Translations under genes and position numbers: made by a program
Notes under the pieces: model-generated
The model's database searches: none
Told to the model about the DNA's origin: nothing
What the model saw: the letters and a program-made list of their open reading frames with translations, nothing else
Assembly (NCBI RefSeq): GCF_013403985.1
Contig: NZ_JABFDF010000001.1
Coordinates: 124,001-188,000, forward strand
Reading direction: 5' to 3'
DNA: 64,000 nucleotides
From: Winogradskyella ludwigii
GTDB taxonomy: Bacteria > Bacteroidota > Bacteroidia > Flavobacteriales > Flavobacteriaceae
Shown here: positions 1-9,560 of the stretch, piece after piece
Layout of the letters: the number at the start of each line of letters is the position of its first letter
Numbering within the stretch: position 1 is the stretch's first letter

Positions 1-2204
1 TTTGGTCTCCACAAGGAGATAAAATTGCGTGGTTTTCGGATGCCAATAGAAAAGGCTATGCTTTAATGTTATCTACTCAAGATGGCTTATCTAAACCTGA
101 AGTGATCTCAATAGGAGAATCTAAATTAGGATGGAATCCAACTTGGTCTCCTGACGGAAAATATATTGCATTTGTAGATGATGATGTACGATTACGCTTC
201 GTGAATTTAGAAACAAAAAAAATTAAAACATTTGATATTGGAGGTAACAACCTGGAACGTGGACGTATAGAATTAAAATGGTCACCTGATAGTCATTGGA
301 TTGCTTATGAAAAATCAGCATCTAATAATTTTAGACAGATTTATCTCTATTCCTTAGAAAAAGATGTTACAAAACCAATTACAGATACTTTTGCAGATTC
401 GTTTTCACCTGCTTGGGATTTAAACCAAAAACAAATTTATTTTTTAGCAAGTACAGATGTTGCGCTCCAATCTGGTTGGGCAAATACAAGCTCTATGACA
501 GCAGACCCTGCCTATACTGCTTATGTTATTAATTTAGATGCTAATGACGATTCGCCTTTTAAACCAAAAAGTGATGAAGAAGACATTAAAAACGACAGCG
601 AAGAAGAAAAAAGTGATACCAAAAAGGAAGAAAAAGACAAGACCGATAAAAAAGATGACGAGGACAAAAAAATAAATATTGACTTTGAGAATATTGGTCG
701 TAGAACTTTAGCACTACCAATGCCTTCGAGATATTATGGCTCTATCACTGCTGGACCAAAAGGCACTATGTTTATTTCTGAATATACAGCAAATGATAGA
801 GGAGCAAAGCTGTTTAAGTTTGATCTTAATAAGCAGGAAAGCAACGAATTTGCATCTGGTGTACAGTCCCTTTCTGTAACTGCAAATGGCGAACATATGT
901 TAGCCCAAATTAATGGAGATTGGCAAGTGGCAAACACAGGCGGTTCTGATGCCAAAGGTGGGAAACGTCTAAAAGTAAATCTTCAAATGAAATTAGATCG
1001 CTCTGCTGAATGGGAACAAATGTTTGAGGAAGCTTGGCGCTATGAGCAAGACTATTTTTACGATCCAAATACACATGGTCGCGATTGGAAATTGGTTTAC
1101 AAACGTTATGCTCCATTAGTGCCATTTATAAAGCATCGTGCTGATCTCACTTATATTTTAGATCAAGTTAATGGAGAATTATCTGTTGGTCACAGTTTTG
1201 TTTTTGGTGGAGATTATCCAGATGTTGAGCGTTCTACAGCAGGTTTACTTGGAGCAGACTTAGAGACAGACAACAACTATTGGAAAATTAAACGTATTTA
1301 CACCACAGAAAATTGGAACCCAGGATTATCTGGACCTTTAGATGCTCCTGGACTAAAAATAAAAGAAGGTCAATATATTGTTGGTATTAACGGCAATGAA
1401 ATTAAAGCCGACGATAATTTCTATAAATACTTAGATGGCACTTCAGGAAAACAAACCATTCTTCACATCAATGACCAACCAGAGTTTAAAGGCAATTGGA
1501 CTGAAATTGTAGAGCCCATTAGAAGTGAAAACTCTTTAAGACAACGTACTTGGGTTGAAGATAATCGAAGATTAGTTGATAAATTATCTAATGGTCGTTT
1601 AGGTTATATATGGGTACCTAACACAGGTGGACCAGGTTTTGTTTCTTTCAATCGTTATTATTTTGCGCAACAAGATAAAGAAGGTGCTGTGATTGATGAA
1701 CGCTTTAATGGTGGAGGGTTATTAGATGATTATATGGTAGATCTAATGACACGAAGTCTAAGAGCAGGACTGACTAATGAAGTGCCAAACGGTAAACCAA
1801 TGAAACTTCCTGCTGGTATTTTAGGTCCAAAGGTATTGTTGATTAATGAACTTGCAGGTTCTGGAGGAGATTTCTTTCCTTGGGTATTTAGACAACAAAA
1901 AGCTGGCAAATTAATAGGTATGACAACTTGGGGAGGATTGGTAAAATCTTCTACACATTATGCATTAATAGATGGAGGTGGATTAACGTCTCCAGACAAT
2001 GCGGTCTTTGATCCTATAAATAATGAGTGGATTGCAGAAAATAAAGGTGTTTCTCCTGACATAGAGGTTAGACAAGATGCAAAAGAGCTGTCCAAAGGAA
2101 ATGATCCTCAACTTGAAAAAGCCGTTGAAGAATTGATGTCACAACTGGGAATTAAAAAAGAAATTAAAGCTCCTAAATTTTTACAACCAGCGAAAGGGAA
2201 TTAA
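1..2204 (+). CDS. Tricorn-like S41 family peptidase, 3' part (5' end outside window)
   Basis: The reading frame is open from base 3 (W-S-P-Q-G-D) through an internal Met at 66 to the TAA at 2204, so the gene begins upstream of the window. The visible part has WD40/TolB-like beta-propeller blades (repeated W-S-P-D-G/S), a highly charged Lys/Asp/Glu linker near residues 165-205 (counted from the Met at 66), a second propeller part, then the tricorn core and PDZ-like region and the C-terminal S41 protease domain. Candidate catalytic residues are the His of GHSFVFGG (codon at 1191) and the Ser of AGSGGDFFPW (codon at 1860). Tricorn-type proteases degrade peptides, and Bacteroidota versions are usually exported; the signal peptide would lie outside the window. 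It converges on the next gene with a 122-base gap in which I see no clear terminator hairpin. Confidence 0.93.
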   Translation, partial: WSPQGDKIAWFSDANRKGYALMLSTQDGLSKPEVISIGESKLGWNPTWSPDGKYIAFVDDDVRLRFVNLETKKIKTFDIGGNNLERGRIELKWSPDSHWIAYEKSASNNFRQIYLYSLEKDVTKPITDTFADSFSPAWDLNQKQIYFLASTDVALQSGWANTSSMTADPAYTAYVINLDANDDSPFKPKSDEEDIKNDSEEEKSDTKKEEKDKTDKKDDEDKKINIDFENIGRRTLALPMPSRYYGSITAGPKGTMFISEYTANDRGAKLFKFDLNKQESNEFASGVQSLSVTANGEHMLAQINGDWQVANTGGSDAKGGKRLKVNLQMKLDRSAEWEQMFEEAWRYEQDYFYDPNTHGRDWKLVYKRYAPLVPFIKHRADLTYILDQVNGELSVGHSFVFGGDYPDVERSTAGLLGADLETDNNYWKIKRIYTTENWNPGLSGPLDAPGLKIKEGQYIVGINGNEIKADDNFYKYLDGTSGKQTILHINDQPEFKGNWTEIVEPIRSENSLRQRTWVEDNRRLVDKLSNGRLGYIWVPNTGGPGFVSFNRYYFAQQDKEGAVIDERFNGGGLLDDYMVDLMTRSLRAGLTNEVPNGKPMKLPAGILGPKVLLINELAGSGGDFFPWVFRQQKAGKLIGMTTWGGLVKSSTHYALIDGGGLTSPDNAVFDPINNEWIAENKGVSPDIEVRQDAKELSKGNDPQLEKAVEELMSQLGIKKEIKAPKFLQPAKGN

Positions 2205-2326
2205 TAAACAATATTAGAATTAGACATTGTAATGGTATTTGCCATAAGCTTTTTCGCATTAATTAAAAGTACGGAGTGTATCTAGTATATTAGGTAAGAA
2301 AATAAAAAAACAGACCAATATATAAT

Positions 2327-3865
2327 CTAATCAGGAATGTTTTCATTCATTTGTTTTAAAGGAGAATTAAGCCAATAATCTTCGGTTTTCAAATCGTTAA
2401 TTGGCGCATGTTTTAGTGACAATGCTTTTTCTGCATACAATAGCGTACTACTTAACATTTTATCTAAAAATACGCGTTGCACAAAAAGTTCTCTGAATTG
2501 GTAGCCTTCAACTTTTGATTTTTTCATCTTAAAACCACGAACATCTTTAAAGTTTTTAAGCTTGAAACTAAATAGAGCTTCATCTACTCTATTTTGTTTA
2601 TTTAAAAAACCTGAAATTTCTTTATTAAATTTAACCTCAACCGTTTTAGAATCAATAAGGTTTAAACTATAAATTGGTAGTTTTTTATCTTGAAACGATA
2701 TTTTAACGTTGCTAATTTTCTCTATTGAACTTCTGTCTAAAGTTCTATTAAATTTAATAATAAATGCACTTATATTTTTATCATACAATGAACTCTCCAC
2801 CTTTAACGCATCATTTTGAGTTATAAAGAAATTATTATTAAATGTGATATAATTAAGATACATCTTGTCATTTTCTTGCCTTTTGTACTCAATGTTTAAG
2901 GCCAAAATTAACTTCCTAGGACTATTTGAAAATAAATTATAATCAAATCGGTGTATTGAAAAATCGTCCTTTGAGATATAGATAAATCCATTTGCTTTAT
3001 AGGCATATCTAGTAATATCTCTTTTAGCTGAAAATTCAATTTTATAAAGTTCTTCATTATCTAAAAAAATAATGCCTTTATTATAAAAATTATGATTTAC
3101 AATGAAGTCTTTTTCTAAAATATAAACGAATGAAAAACTGCTAATATTAAAGTTTCGAATTGGGTTATGAATATTTAATAGTGTTAACTCATTACCAATA
3201 CTACTTCCCATTTTTCCATCATTAATCTGTTTTGATTTGTTATATACAGAATTACTTAATAAAGAATCCTGTATAAATTCAGTATTTAATTTATAACTAT
3301 ATAATGCTGTTCTATTTGATGGATTACTAATTTTTTGCGTTAAAAAACCTTGATCAAAAACTTCAATAATACCTTCGTTTAAATTGATATATTCTTCATC
3401 TGCAAATTGATAATCTCTGTAATACGCCATATATGAAAAAGGTTCTACAGGATAATTATTTTTAATATTATCTATAGCTTTTTGAACAATTTGTCTTGCT
3501 AACAATTTCTTTTTATCATTAGCATTTATAACGACTTCATTAAGTGCTTCTGTTTTAGGAATTAGATATATGGTATGGAAAGACTTTTCCGGTAATCCTG
3601 CAAGTGAAACTCGTTTTGTACTATAACCAATACAACTAATAATTAATGAATCACTTTCAACCTTATAGCGCATTGGTATCCTAAAATCACCTAAAGCATT
3701 AGAGATAGTTCCATTCTTATTATGAGCAAATTGAATGGTAACATACGGAATAGGTTGCTTAGATTCTACGTTTAGAATCCTAAATAGCAGCTCAGATTTT
3801 TCTTGGGCTGAAGATGCAAACACACTAAATACAACAAAAACTATAATCAGATTAAAAAAGCGCAT
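2327..3865 (-). CDS. Exported carboxypeptidase-like regulatory domain protein
   Basis: This is a 512-residue exported protein. Residues 1-20 form a signal peptide ending A-S-S-A-Q. Residues about 25-105 match the CarboxypepD_reg-like beta-sandwich of Bacteroidota: a P-I-P-Y-V-T-I start, N-A-L-G-D-F, then I-S-C-I-G-Y, followed by the usual E-A-L-N-E-V-V-I junction. The remaining 400 residues resemble the long beta-rich C-terminal part of similar surface proteins; I recognise no enzyme motif and there is no TonB plug or barrel signature. The likely location is the periplasm or outer membrane, but its substrate is unknown. It is the last gene of a leftward series and starts 32 bases downstream of the DinB-like gene, so co-transcription is possible. 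Confidence 0.82.
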   Translation of the reverse strand: MRFFNLIIVFVVFSVFASSAQEKSELLFRILNVESKQPIPYVTIQFAHNKNGTISNALGDFRIPMRYKVESDSLIISCIGYSTKRVSLAGLPEKSFHTIYLIPKTEALNEVVINANDKKKLLARQIVQKAIDNIKNNYPVEPFSYMAYYRDYQFADEEYINLNEGIIEVFDQGFLTQKISNPSNRTALYSYKLNTEFIQDSLLSNSVYNKSKQINDGKMGSSIGNELTLLNIHNPIRNFNISSFSFVYILEKDFIVNHNFYNKGIIFLDNEELYKIEFSAKRDITRYAYKANGFIYISKDDFSIHRFDYNLFSNSPRKLILALNIEYKRQENDKMYLNYITFNNNFFITQNDALKVESSLYDKNISAFIIKFNRTLDRSSIEKISNVKISFQDKKLPIYSLNLIDSKTVEVKFNKEISGFLNKQNRVDEALFSFKLKNFKDVRGFKMKKSKVEGYQFRELFVQRVFLDKMLSSTLLYAEKALSLKHAPINDLKTEDYWLNSPLKQMNENIPD

Positions 3866-3897
3866 TATTTAAGTCTTTAAGTCAGGCTCTTAGGCAA

Positions 3898-4416
3898 CTA
3901 ACCCCTTACTTTCCCTAAAAAATGATTCACTTTTGGGTTCATAGGATTTCCTGTAGATCTTCTATAAACAGCCAATTGCCCACAATGCCAAATGGAATCT
4001 GCAATAGGTCCATTAATTTGATTCCAAAAAGGAATCTCGCGATCAGCAGAAATAATTTGGAATTGCGAAATATCATCACTCGTTCTTAAAATATCTGCAG
4101 CTATTTTAAGATTGTGTAACGTTTTTGATCGTAATTCAGTGTATGTTAATTCTTCTTTTTCTTTAATGTTAGGCTGCTTCAACGTGGAGTTTACAATAGT
4201 TTTAGACAAACTATAAATATGGTTTATCGTTTCTTCAGATGATTTGCCCTCTTCATTAACTTTATAAGCTAAATCTTTAGGAGTTAAACAATATGTAGAC
4301 CAATAATATCGAAATCCCAAAGCATCTACCATACGTGCAGCCACAGTTCCGGCTGTAAATTCTTTTGAATATTCAGGTAATTGGTAATAGGGAAGATTGT
4401 CTTCGTTCTTATTCAT
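3898..4416 (-). CDS. DinB-like (DinB/YfiT superfamily) protein
   Basis: This is a 172-residue cytoplasmic protein with the four-helix pattern of the DinB/YfiT superfamily. The C-terminal segment I-W-H-C-G-Q-L-A-V-Y-R-R-S-T-G-N-P supplies the usual late His, and an earlier His is in E-T-I-N-H-I-Y-S; these are candidate metal ligands. Members of this fold are metal-dependent thiol transferases or proteins of unknown activity. The start codon at 4416 overlaps the end of the upstream PPK2 gene by 8 bases, so the two are probably translationally coupled. That link to a polyphosphate kinase is seen in sequence, but its meaning is unknown. Confidence 0.75.
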   Translation of the reverse strand: MNKNEDNLPYYQLPEYSKEFTAGTVAARMVDALGFRYYWSTYCLTPKDLAYKVNEEGKSSEETINHIYSLSKTIVNSTLKQPNIKEKEELTYTELRSKTLHNLKIAADILRTSDDISQFQIISADREIPFWNQINGPIADSIWHCGQLAVYRRSTGNPMNPKVNHFLGKVRG

Positions 4417-5287
4417 TCTCCAATTGACTTCTATATAGATCTATATTTTCTTTTTGATGTGGCGGTAATTCTGGTTCTTTAATGTCTTTATATTCTTTTA
4501 ATGTATCATAAAGAATTTTTGCTACAATATATCTTGCTGTTGATTTATCGTCTGCAGGAATATTATACCAAGGTGCGTGGGGTTTTGAAGTTCTATTTAA
4601 AGCATCTTCGTAAAATTCTTGATATTCATCCCAACATTTGCGCTCGTCTAAATCATCTGGAGAGAATTTCCAATTTTTTTCAGGTTTGTTTAATCGTCTT
4701 AATAATCTATGTTTTTGCTCGTCTTTAGAAAGATTTAAAAAGAACTTAAAAACAATAGTACCATTGTCTGCAATTAGCTTTTCAAAATTATTAATTTCAT
4801 TGAATCGTCTGTCCCAAAACGCTTCATCTACATCATCTAAAGTATTTACATTGGGCATGTTTTCATACATTAGATATTCAGGATGTACTCTTGTTACTAA
4901 AACATTTTCGTAATGTGTTCTATTAAAAATACCAAATTTACCTCTAGCTGGTAAAGCTTTCATGTGTCTCCAAAGATAGTCGTGCTTTAACTCTAATTCT
5001 GTTGGCTTTTTAAAACTGTGTGCTATAATTCCTCTAACATTGAACTCTTTAAAAACTTCACGAATTAAGCTATCCTTACCTGCAGTATCCATACCTTGAA
5101 TACACATTAAAACCGAATATTTACCATGAGCATACATGGTATTTTGAATGTCTGCTAGATTTTCGCTAAGCGTTCTTAATTCGCGTTCTATCTTCTTTTT
5201 ATTTATTCCTAAATCAAAAGATGTTGGTAAATCTTTAATTTTTATTTGTGATGAAATTTTGAAATCATCTATATGTGCATCCTTCAT
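4409..5287 (-). CDS. PPK2-family polyphosphate:nucleotide phosphotransferase
   Basis: This 292-residue protein belongs to the PPK2 family, which transfers phosphate between polyphosphate and nucleoside mono- or diphosphates in the cytoplasm. The Walker A loop is G-M-D-T-A-G-K-D-S near residue 65. It is followed by the family blocks F-N-R-T-H-Y-E-N-V-L-V-T-R-V and the lid region R-R-L-N-K-P-E-K-N-W-K-F. Length and motif spacing match the TIGR03709-type subfamily. It lies 12 bases downstream of the sigma-54-type regulator gene and overlaps the DinB-like gene by 8 bases. Whether it prefers AMP, ADP or GDP cannot be read with confidence. Confidence 0.93.
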   Translation of the reverse strand: MKDAHIDDFKISSQIKIKDLPTSFDLGINKKKIERELRTLSENLADIQNTMYAHGKYSVLMCIQGMDTAGKDSLIREVFKEFNVRGIIAHSFKKPTELELKHDYLWRHMKALPARGKFGIFNRTHYENVLVTRVHPEYLMYENMPNVNTLDDVDEAFWDRRFNEINNFEKLIADNGTIVFKFFLNLSKDEQKHRLLRRLNKPEKNWKFSPDDLDERKCWDEYQEFYEDALNRTSKPHAPWYNIPADDKSTARYIVAKILYDTLKEYKDIKEPELPPHQKENIDLYRSQLENE

Positions 5288-5299
5288 AATTACTCTATT

Positions 5300-6463
5300 T
5301 TATTTTGAGGCAAATGCCTTCACATCACTTTCACTTACTTCATTTCCACCTAAGATAATTAAACGTTCTACAACATTTCTAAGTTCACGAATATTTCCTG
5401 TCCAATCATAATTCTGAAGTAATTTTATCGCTTTATCTGAAAATGATTTGCTAGTATTTCCTTGTTCGGTTGAGATCTTTTTTGTGAAATAATTGATTAA
5501 TAACGGAATATCCTCTCGTCTATCATTTAAAGCTGGGACTTCAATTAAAATCACGGCTAATCTGTGGTATAAATCTTCTCTAAAATTACCATCGGCAATT
5601 TCTTTTTTAAGATTCTTATTGGTTGCTGCAACAACTCTTACATTTACCTTAATGTCTTTATCACTACCAACACGCTGAATTCTACTTTCTTGTAAAGCAC
5701 GTAATACTTTGGCTTGCGCAGACAAACTCATATCTCCTATTTCATCTAAGAAAATAGTTCCTTGATTAGCTGCTTCAAACTTACCTGCTCTATCTTTTGC
5801 CGCAGATGTAAACGCACCTTTAACATGACCAAATAACTCACTTTCAATAAGCTCACTTGGAATTGCTGCACAATTAACCTCTATCATTGGTCCTTTGGAA
5901 CGTTCACTTTTTTGATGTAGCCAATGTGCTACAAGCTCTTTTCCTGTTCCATTAGGACCTGTAATTAAAACACGAGCATCAGTAGGTGCAACTTTATCAA
6001 TCATATCTTTGATACGAGCGATGCCATCACTATTCCCAATCATTTCGTAGTTTTTGCTCACTTTCTTTTTAAGCATCTTGTTTTCTACAACAAGCTCTTT
6101 TCTATCTAAAGCAATACGTACTGTATTTAATAATCGATTTAAATCTGGTGGCTTAGAAATATAATCAAAAGCACCAAGACGCATCGTATTGACAGCGGTA
6201 TCCAAGTCGCCATGTCCAGAAATCATAACCATTGGTATTTCTGGCTTAATCTTCTTTACAGCTTCTAAGACTTCAACACCATCCATTTTTGGCATTTTAA
6301 TATCACAAAGAACCAAATCATAATCATCCTTTCGTATTTTTTCAATTCCAACGAGACCATCTTCTGCTTCTTCTAACTGATAGGTATCATTTTCTTCAGA
6401 AAGTATTTTAACTAATACTCTACGTATGGCTGCTTCGTCTTCTATTATTAATATTTTTGGCAT
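5300..6463 (-). CDS. Sigma-54-type (NtrC family) response regulator without a Fis HTH domain
   Basis: The 387-residue protein has an N-terminal receiver domain (phospho-acceptor Asp54 in C-D-I-K-M-P-K-M-D-G) and a central AAA+ domain with Walker A (G-P-N-G-T-G-K-E) and Walker B (L-D-E-I-G-D-M). The sigma-54 contact loop reads G-A-F-T-S-A instead of the usual GAFTGA. The protein ends soon after the AAA+ lid (E-L-R-N-V-V-E-R-L, then V-K-A-F-A-S-K), so the usual C-terminal Fis-type DNA-binding helix-turn-helix is missing. It may act from solution or through a partner. No cognate histidine kinase gene adjoins it. It is separated from the upstream barrel gene by only 2 bases, implying an operon. 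Confidence 0.93.
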   Translation of the reverse strand: MPKILIIEDEAAIRRVLVKILSEENDTYQLEEAEDGLVGIEKIRKDDYDLVLCDIKMPKMDGVEVLEAVKKIKPEIPMVMISGHGDLDTAVNTMRLGAFDYISKPPDLNRLLNTVRIALDRKELVVENKMLKKKVSKNYEMIGNSDGIARIKDMIDKVAPTDARVLITGPNGTGKELVAHWLHQKSERSKGPMIEVNCAAIPSELIESELFGHVKGAFTSAAKDRAGKFEAANQGTIFLDEIGDMSLSAQAKVLRALQESRIQRVGSDKDIKVNVRVVAATNKNLKKEIADGNFREDLYHRLAVILIEVPALNDRREDIPLLINYFTKKISTEQGNTSKSFSDKAIKLLQNYDWTGNIRELRNVVERLIILGGNEVSESDVKAFASK

Positions 6464-6465
6464 AA

Positions 6466-7353
6466 TTATATTTTAAATTTTAATCCGCTTCTAAAATAAA
6501 AAGCGTTTAAATCATTCAACTTAAAAACATCGTTTCTGTCTTTATCTCTTAATACGTTATTTAATCTTAAGGTATAGCCTACATAAGAATAAGCCACTAG
6601 ATGTTTTGTAAAACAATATTCGTACCCAAGTCCTGCAACAGCTACAGATAATGAAATATGATCTACATTTTTACCTGCTATTTCTGTGTCTTGTTGTAAA
6701 TGGGCATAATAACCATCTAAACCAACAAATGTTTGGAGCATATTTTTTTCATTAAAAAAATATTTCAAATTAGATTTGGGAACACCTGCACTAAATGACC
6801 AATTATCATTAACACGTCTGTAATAACTAATAAATGGCAATGGAAAAGGCACACCTGCTGTTGTATTATATGTTAGTCCTAAAATAAGTCGGTAAGGTTT
6901 ATCTATATCTGCTTTAGTTCTATCTTTTACCATGTATGCTCCTCCATTTAGAAATGTATCATCTAACGTTAACTCTTTTGTCAATGTAGATGCGATACGC
7001 GGATTTAACTTAAATCCGAAGCGCCATTTAGAATTAGACTTAAATGTATATGCAATGTTTAAATCTATGACATGCAATTTACTAAGCTGCTCAGTGTTAA
7101 ACGAGTAATTATCTTCAAGATTTAATAATATTCTATTATATTCTCCTCCAATAATTAAGTAATCGTCTTCATTGAGCTTAATAGGATAATTTACTAAAGC
7201 TCTTAATCTGGTATATTGATCTTCTGATTTAGTACTTGGAATAAATGAATATTCTAAACGTGCTAAATCTGTGAGTTGAGCATTCGCAAAATGAAAACAA
7301 GATAGCATTACAATGGCTAGAATTGTATAACATTTTGAAACGCGTAAAATCAT
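6466..7353 (-). CDS. DUF6268-like outer-membrane beta-barrel protein
   Basis: The 295-residue product has a signal peptide (residues 1-25, hydrophobic core, cut after N-A-Q). The rest alternates short amphipathic beta strands with turns and ends in an aromatic strand (F-Y-F-R-S-G-L-K-F-K-I), typical of outer-membrane barrels. Phrases such as Y-N-T-T-A-G-V-P-F-P-L-P-F-I-S-Y-Y-R and G-L-G-Y-E-Y resemble the DUF6268 family, which I recognise by pattern only. Cargo and function are unknown. It sits between the MscS channel gene (11 bases) and the response-regulator gene (2 bases). Confidence 0.72.
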   Translation of the reverse strand: MILRVSKCYTILAIVMLSCFHFANAQLTDLARLEYSFIPSTKSEDQYTRLRALVNYPIKLNEDDYLIIGGEYNRILLNLEDNYSFNTEQLSKLHVIDLNIAYTFKSNSKWRFGFKLNPRIASTLTKELTLDDTFLNGGAYMVKDRTKADIDKPYRLILGLTYNTTAGVPFPLPFISYYRRVNDNWSFSAGVPKSNLKYFFNEKNMLQTFVGLDGYYAHLQQDTEIAGKNVDHISLSVAVAGLGYEYCFTKHLVAYSYVGYTLRLNNVLRDKDRNDVFKLNDLNAFYFRSGLKFKI

Positions 7354-7364
7354 AAATTATATAT

Positions 7365-8243
7365 TTATTTGTTTTGAATAATATGTATGTCTCTCTGTGG
7401 AAATGGAATAGATATATTATTTTCTCTAAAAAGGCGATCTATTTCAAACCGAATATCACTTTTCGGAAATTGGGCTTTAAAACTATCTGCTAGTGTAAAA
7501 ACAATTTTAAAATTCAATGAACTATCTCCAAAGTCTGTAAAAACTACTGCTGGTGGAGGTTCTGACAATACAGCTTTGTTTTCTTGAGCTGCCTGAATCA
7601 ATAACTTTTTCACTAATTGAACATCACTTCCATAAGCGACACCAACCTCAACACTTTCTCTGGTTGTTGTTCCGTTCTGTGTCCAATTATAAAGACTATT
7701 TTCAAGATATAAATGATTAGGAATCACCAATACTTTATTATCCAGAGTCACCGCTCTTGTAGTTCTTAACTTAATTTCTATAACTCGTCCAACTTTACCT
7801 TCTAATTCAATAATATCTCCAACATGAACTGTTTGATCGATTAAAATAAACACACCTGAAATAATGTCTTGAAACAAGGTTTGTAATGCAAGACCAATAC
7901 CAATAAGAAGTGCTGCAGACGCTGCAAATACTGCAGTAACATTTACTCCAACACTATGTAATGTTATTAAAAATATGATTAAATAAACGAGCCACCTAAA
8001 ATAACCATAAACAACGTTAAATTTGCCTTTATCATCATTTGGAAGGTTTCTTGTAATAATACGCAATGCTATTCTTAAGACAACAGAGGTTACAAATATT
8101 GCCGAAATAACGATTAAAACATCTAGAATAGAAACACTAATATCCTTACCAATATTCATGTGTAATCCCAGAAAATCTTTAATATTTCCCCAAGTAGAAC
8201 TTCCTGTTATTTGATCTTCTATTTCACTTAAATCTTGAACCAT
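7365..8243 (-). CDS. MscS-family mechanosensitive ion channel
   Basis: This is a 292-residue inner-membrane protein of the small-conductance mechanosensitive channel family. Three hydrophobic helices occupy about residues 35-145. The pore helix is glycine/alanine rich (A-S-A-A-L-L-I-G-I-G-L-A-L-Q) and is followed by the family hallmark F-Q-D-I-I-S-G-V-F-I-L-I-D. The beta domain follows with V-G-D-I-I-E-L-E-G-K-V-G-R-V and V-I-P-N-H. It likely releases solutes during osmotic downshock. Its start lies 3 bases after the stop of the ABC permease gene, so it is probably expressed with the exporter. Confidence 0.94.
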   Translation of the reverse strand: MVQDLSEIEDQITGSSTWGNIKDFLGLHMNIGKDISVSILDVLIVISAIFVTSVVLRIALRIITRNLPNDDKGKFNVVYGYFRWLVYLIIFLITLHSVGVNVTAVFAASAALLIGIGLALQTLFQDIISGVFILIDQTVHVGDIIELEGKVGRVIEIKLRTTRAVTLDNKVLVIPNHLYLENSLYNWTQNGTTTRESVEVGVAYGSDVQLVKKLLIQAAQENKAVLSEPPPAVVFTDFGDSSLNFKIVFTLADSFKAQFPKSDIRFEIDRLFRENNISIPFPQRDIHIIQNK

Positions 8244-8246
8244 TGT

Positions 8247-9560
8247 TTAATATTTCAACCATTTAAAAAGCTCTTTATAGGTTGGTTTTTTTCCATACAT
8301 TAATATTCCGACTCTATAAATTTTTGCAGCAAACCAAACGGCTAGGATGAATGTCGCTATTAAAATTAACAGAGACAAACCTTGCTGCCAAAGCGGCACT
8401 CCAAAAGGAATACGCATTAACATAACTACAGGCGAGGTTAATGGTATAAAAGAAAACACTGTAGAAACGGTTCCATGAGGATCTTCAATAACCGTAAATA
8501 CACCAACATAAACAGCTAACATTAACGGCATTAAAATTGGCAACATAAATTGTTGCGTATCTGTTTCATTATCTACAGCTGCACCAATAGCCGCATATAG
8601 CGAGCTGTAAAGCAAGTAACCACCAATAAAAAAGAATAAAAACGCTACAATAAGATTAGCTAAGGGTAAATTATTAATGGCTGCAATTAAATTTTCTGCC
8701 ATGACCTGCGCACCATTAGCTTCCATAGCTTGGTTCATCATCTCTTGTTGTGGCGTTTGTACTTCAGTTAGATCTATACCAAAAATAGCAGACACGATAA
8801 ACATTAAAACACCACCTAATATTACCCAAATTGCAAATTGTGTAACACCTGCTAACGATGTTCCTATGATTTTACCCATCATTAACTGAATAGGTTTTAC
8901 AGATGAAATAATGACTTCAATAATTCTACTCGTTTTTTCTTCTATTACACTACGCATAATCATGTTACCATAAATAATAATAAACATAAATAGCAAATAA
9001 CCTGCAGCACCACCAAAAGCTAGCTTAACAACATTATCTATTTTAGAACTCTTTTCTCCGTCAAAACTTTCTTGTTCAATTTCAATCTTTGTTTTAGACG
9101 CTTCAATCTGAGCCAGAGAAACACCATCTTTCTCCAACTTCATTTGTTCAAGGCGTTTTTCAATCTTTCCTTCTAAACCAGAAATCACACTAAGCGATGG
9201 AGATTCTTCAGAATAAAACTTTACATGTTTAGAAACGTCTTCTAAAGAATTCGCATCTCCAATATGTAACAAACCATAATCCTCTTTTTCTTTTACTAAA
9301 GCAATAGCATCTTCAAGATTGAGACCATTTAGAACTGTATATGTGGTATGCTCTGTACTTTCAAAAACACCTTTTAAATAACCGGTTTCATCTAAAACAG
9401 AAATAGTACGCTCTTTATCCTTATTTAATTGCGATAAATATGCAACTACTGCAAAAAGCGCTATCATTATTAACGGACTTACAAACGTCATTACAATAAA
9501 TGATTTGTTTTTCACTTTTGTAAGATATTCGCGCTTTATAATTAATGGTAAATGATTCAT
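8247..9560 (-). CDS. ABC-2 type (NatB-like) exporter permease
   Basis: The 437-residue membrane protein has one N-terminal transmembrane helix (about residues 22-44), a large periplasmic domain (45-175) and five or six C-terminal helices, the NatB arrangement. The conserved cytoplasmic segment R-S-V-I-E-E-K-T-S-R-I-I-E-V-I-I-S-S-V-K-P before helix 3 is typical of ABC-2 permeases of this group. Its ATG overlaps the ATPase stop in the form TAATG at 9560, so the pair is translationally coupled. Family members export Na+ or antibiotics; the substrate here is not known. Confidence 0.92.
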   Translation of the reverse strand: MNHLPLIIKREYLTKVKNKSFIVMTFVSPLIMIALFAVVAYLSQLNKDKERTISVLDETGYLKGVFESTEHTTYTVLNGLNLEDAIALVKEKEDYGLLHIGDANSLEDVSKHVKFYSEESPSLSVISGLEGKIEKRLEQMKLEKDGVSLAQIEASKTKIEIEQESFDGEKSSKIDNVVKLAFGGAAGYLLFMFIIIYGNMIMRSVIEEKTSRIIEVIISSVKPIQLMMGKIIGTSLAGVTQFAIWVILGGVLMFIVSAIFGIDLTEVQTPQQEMMNQAMEANGAQVMAENLIAAINNLPLANLIVAFLFFFIGGYLLYSSLYAAIGAAVDNETDTQQFMLPILMPLMLAVYVGVFTVIEDPHGTVSTVFSFIPLTSPVVMLMRIPFGVPLWQQGLSLLILIATFILAVWFAAKIYRVGILMYGKKPTYKELFKWLKY

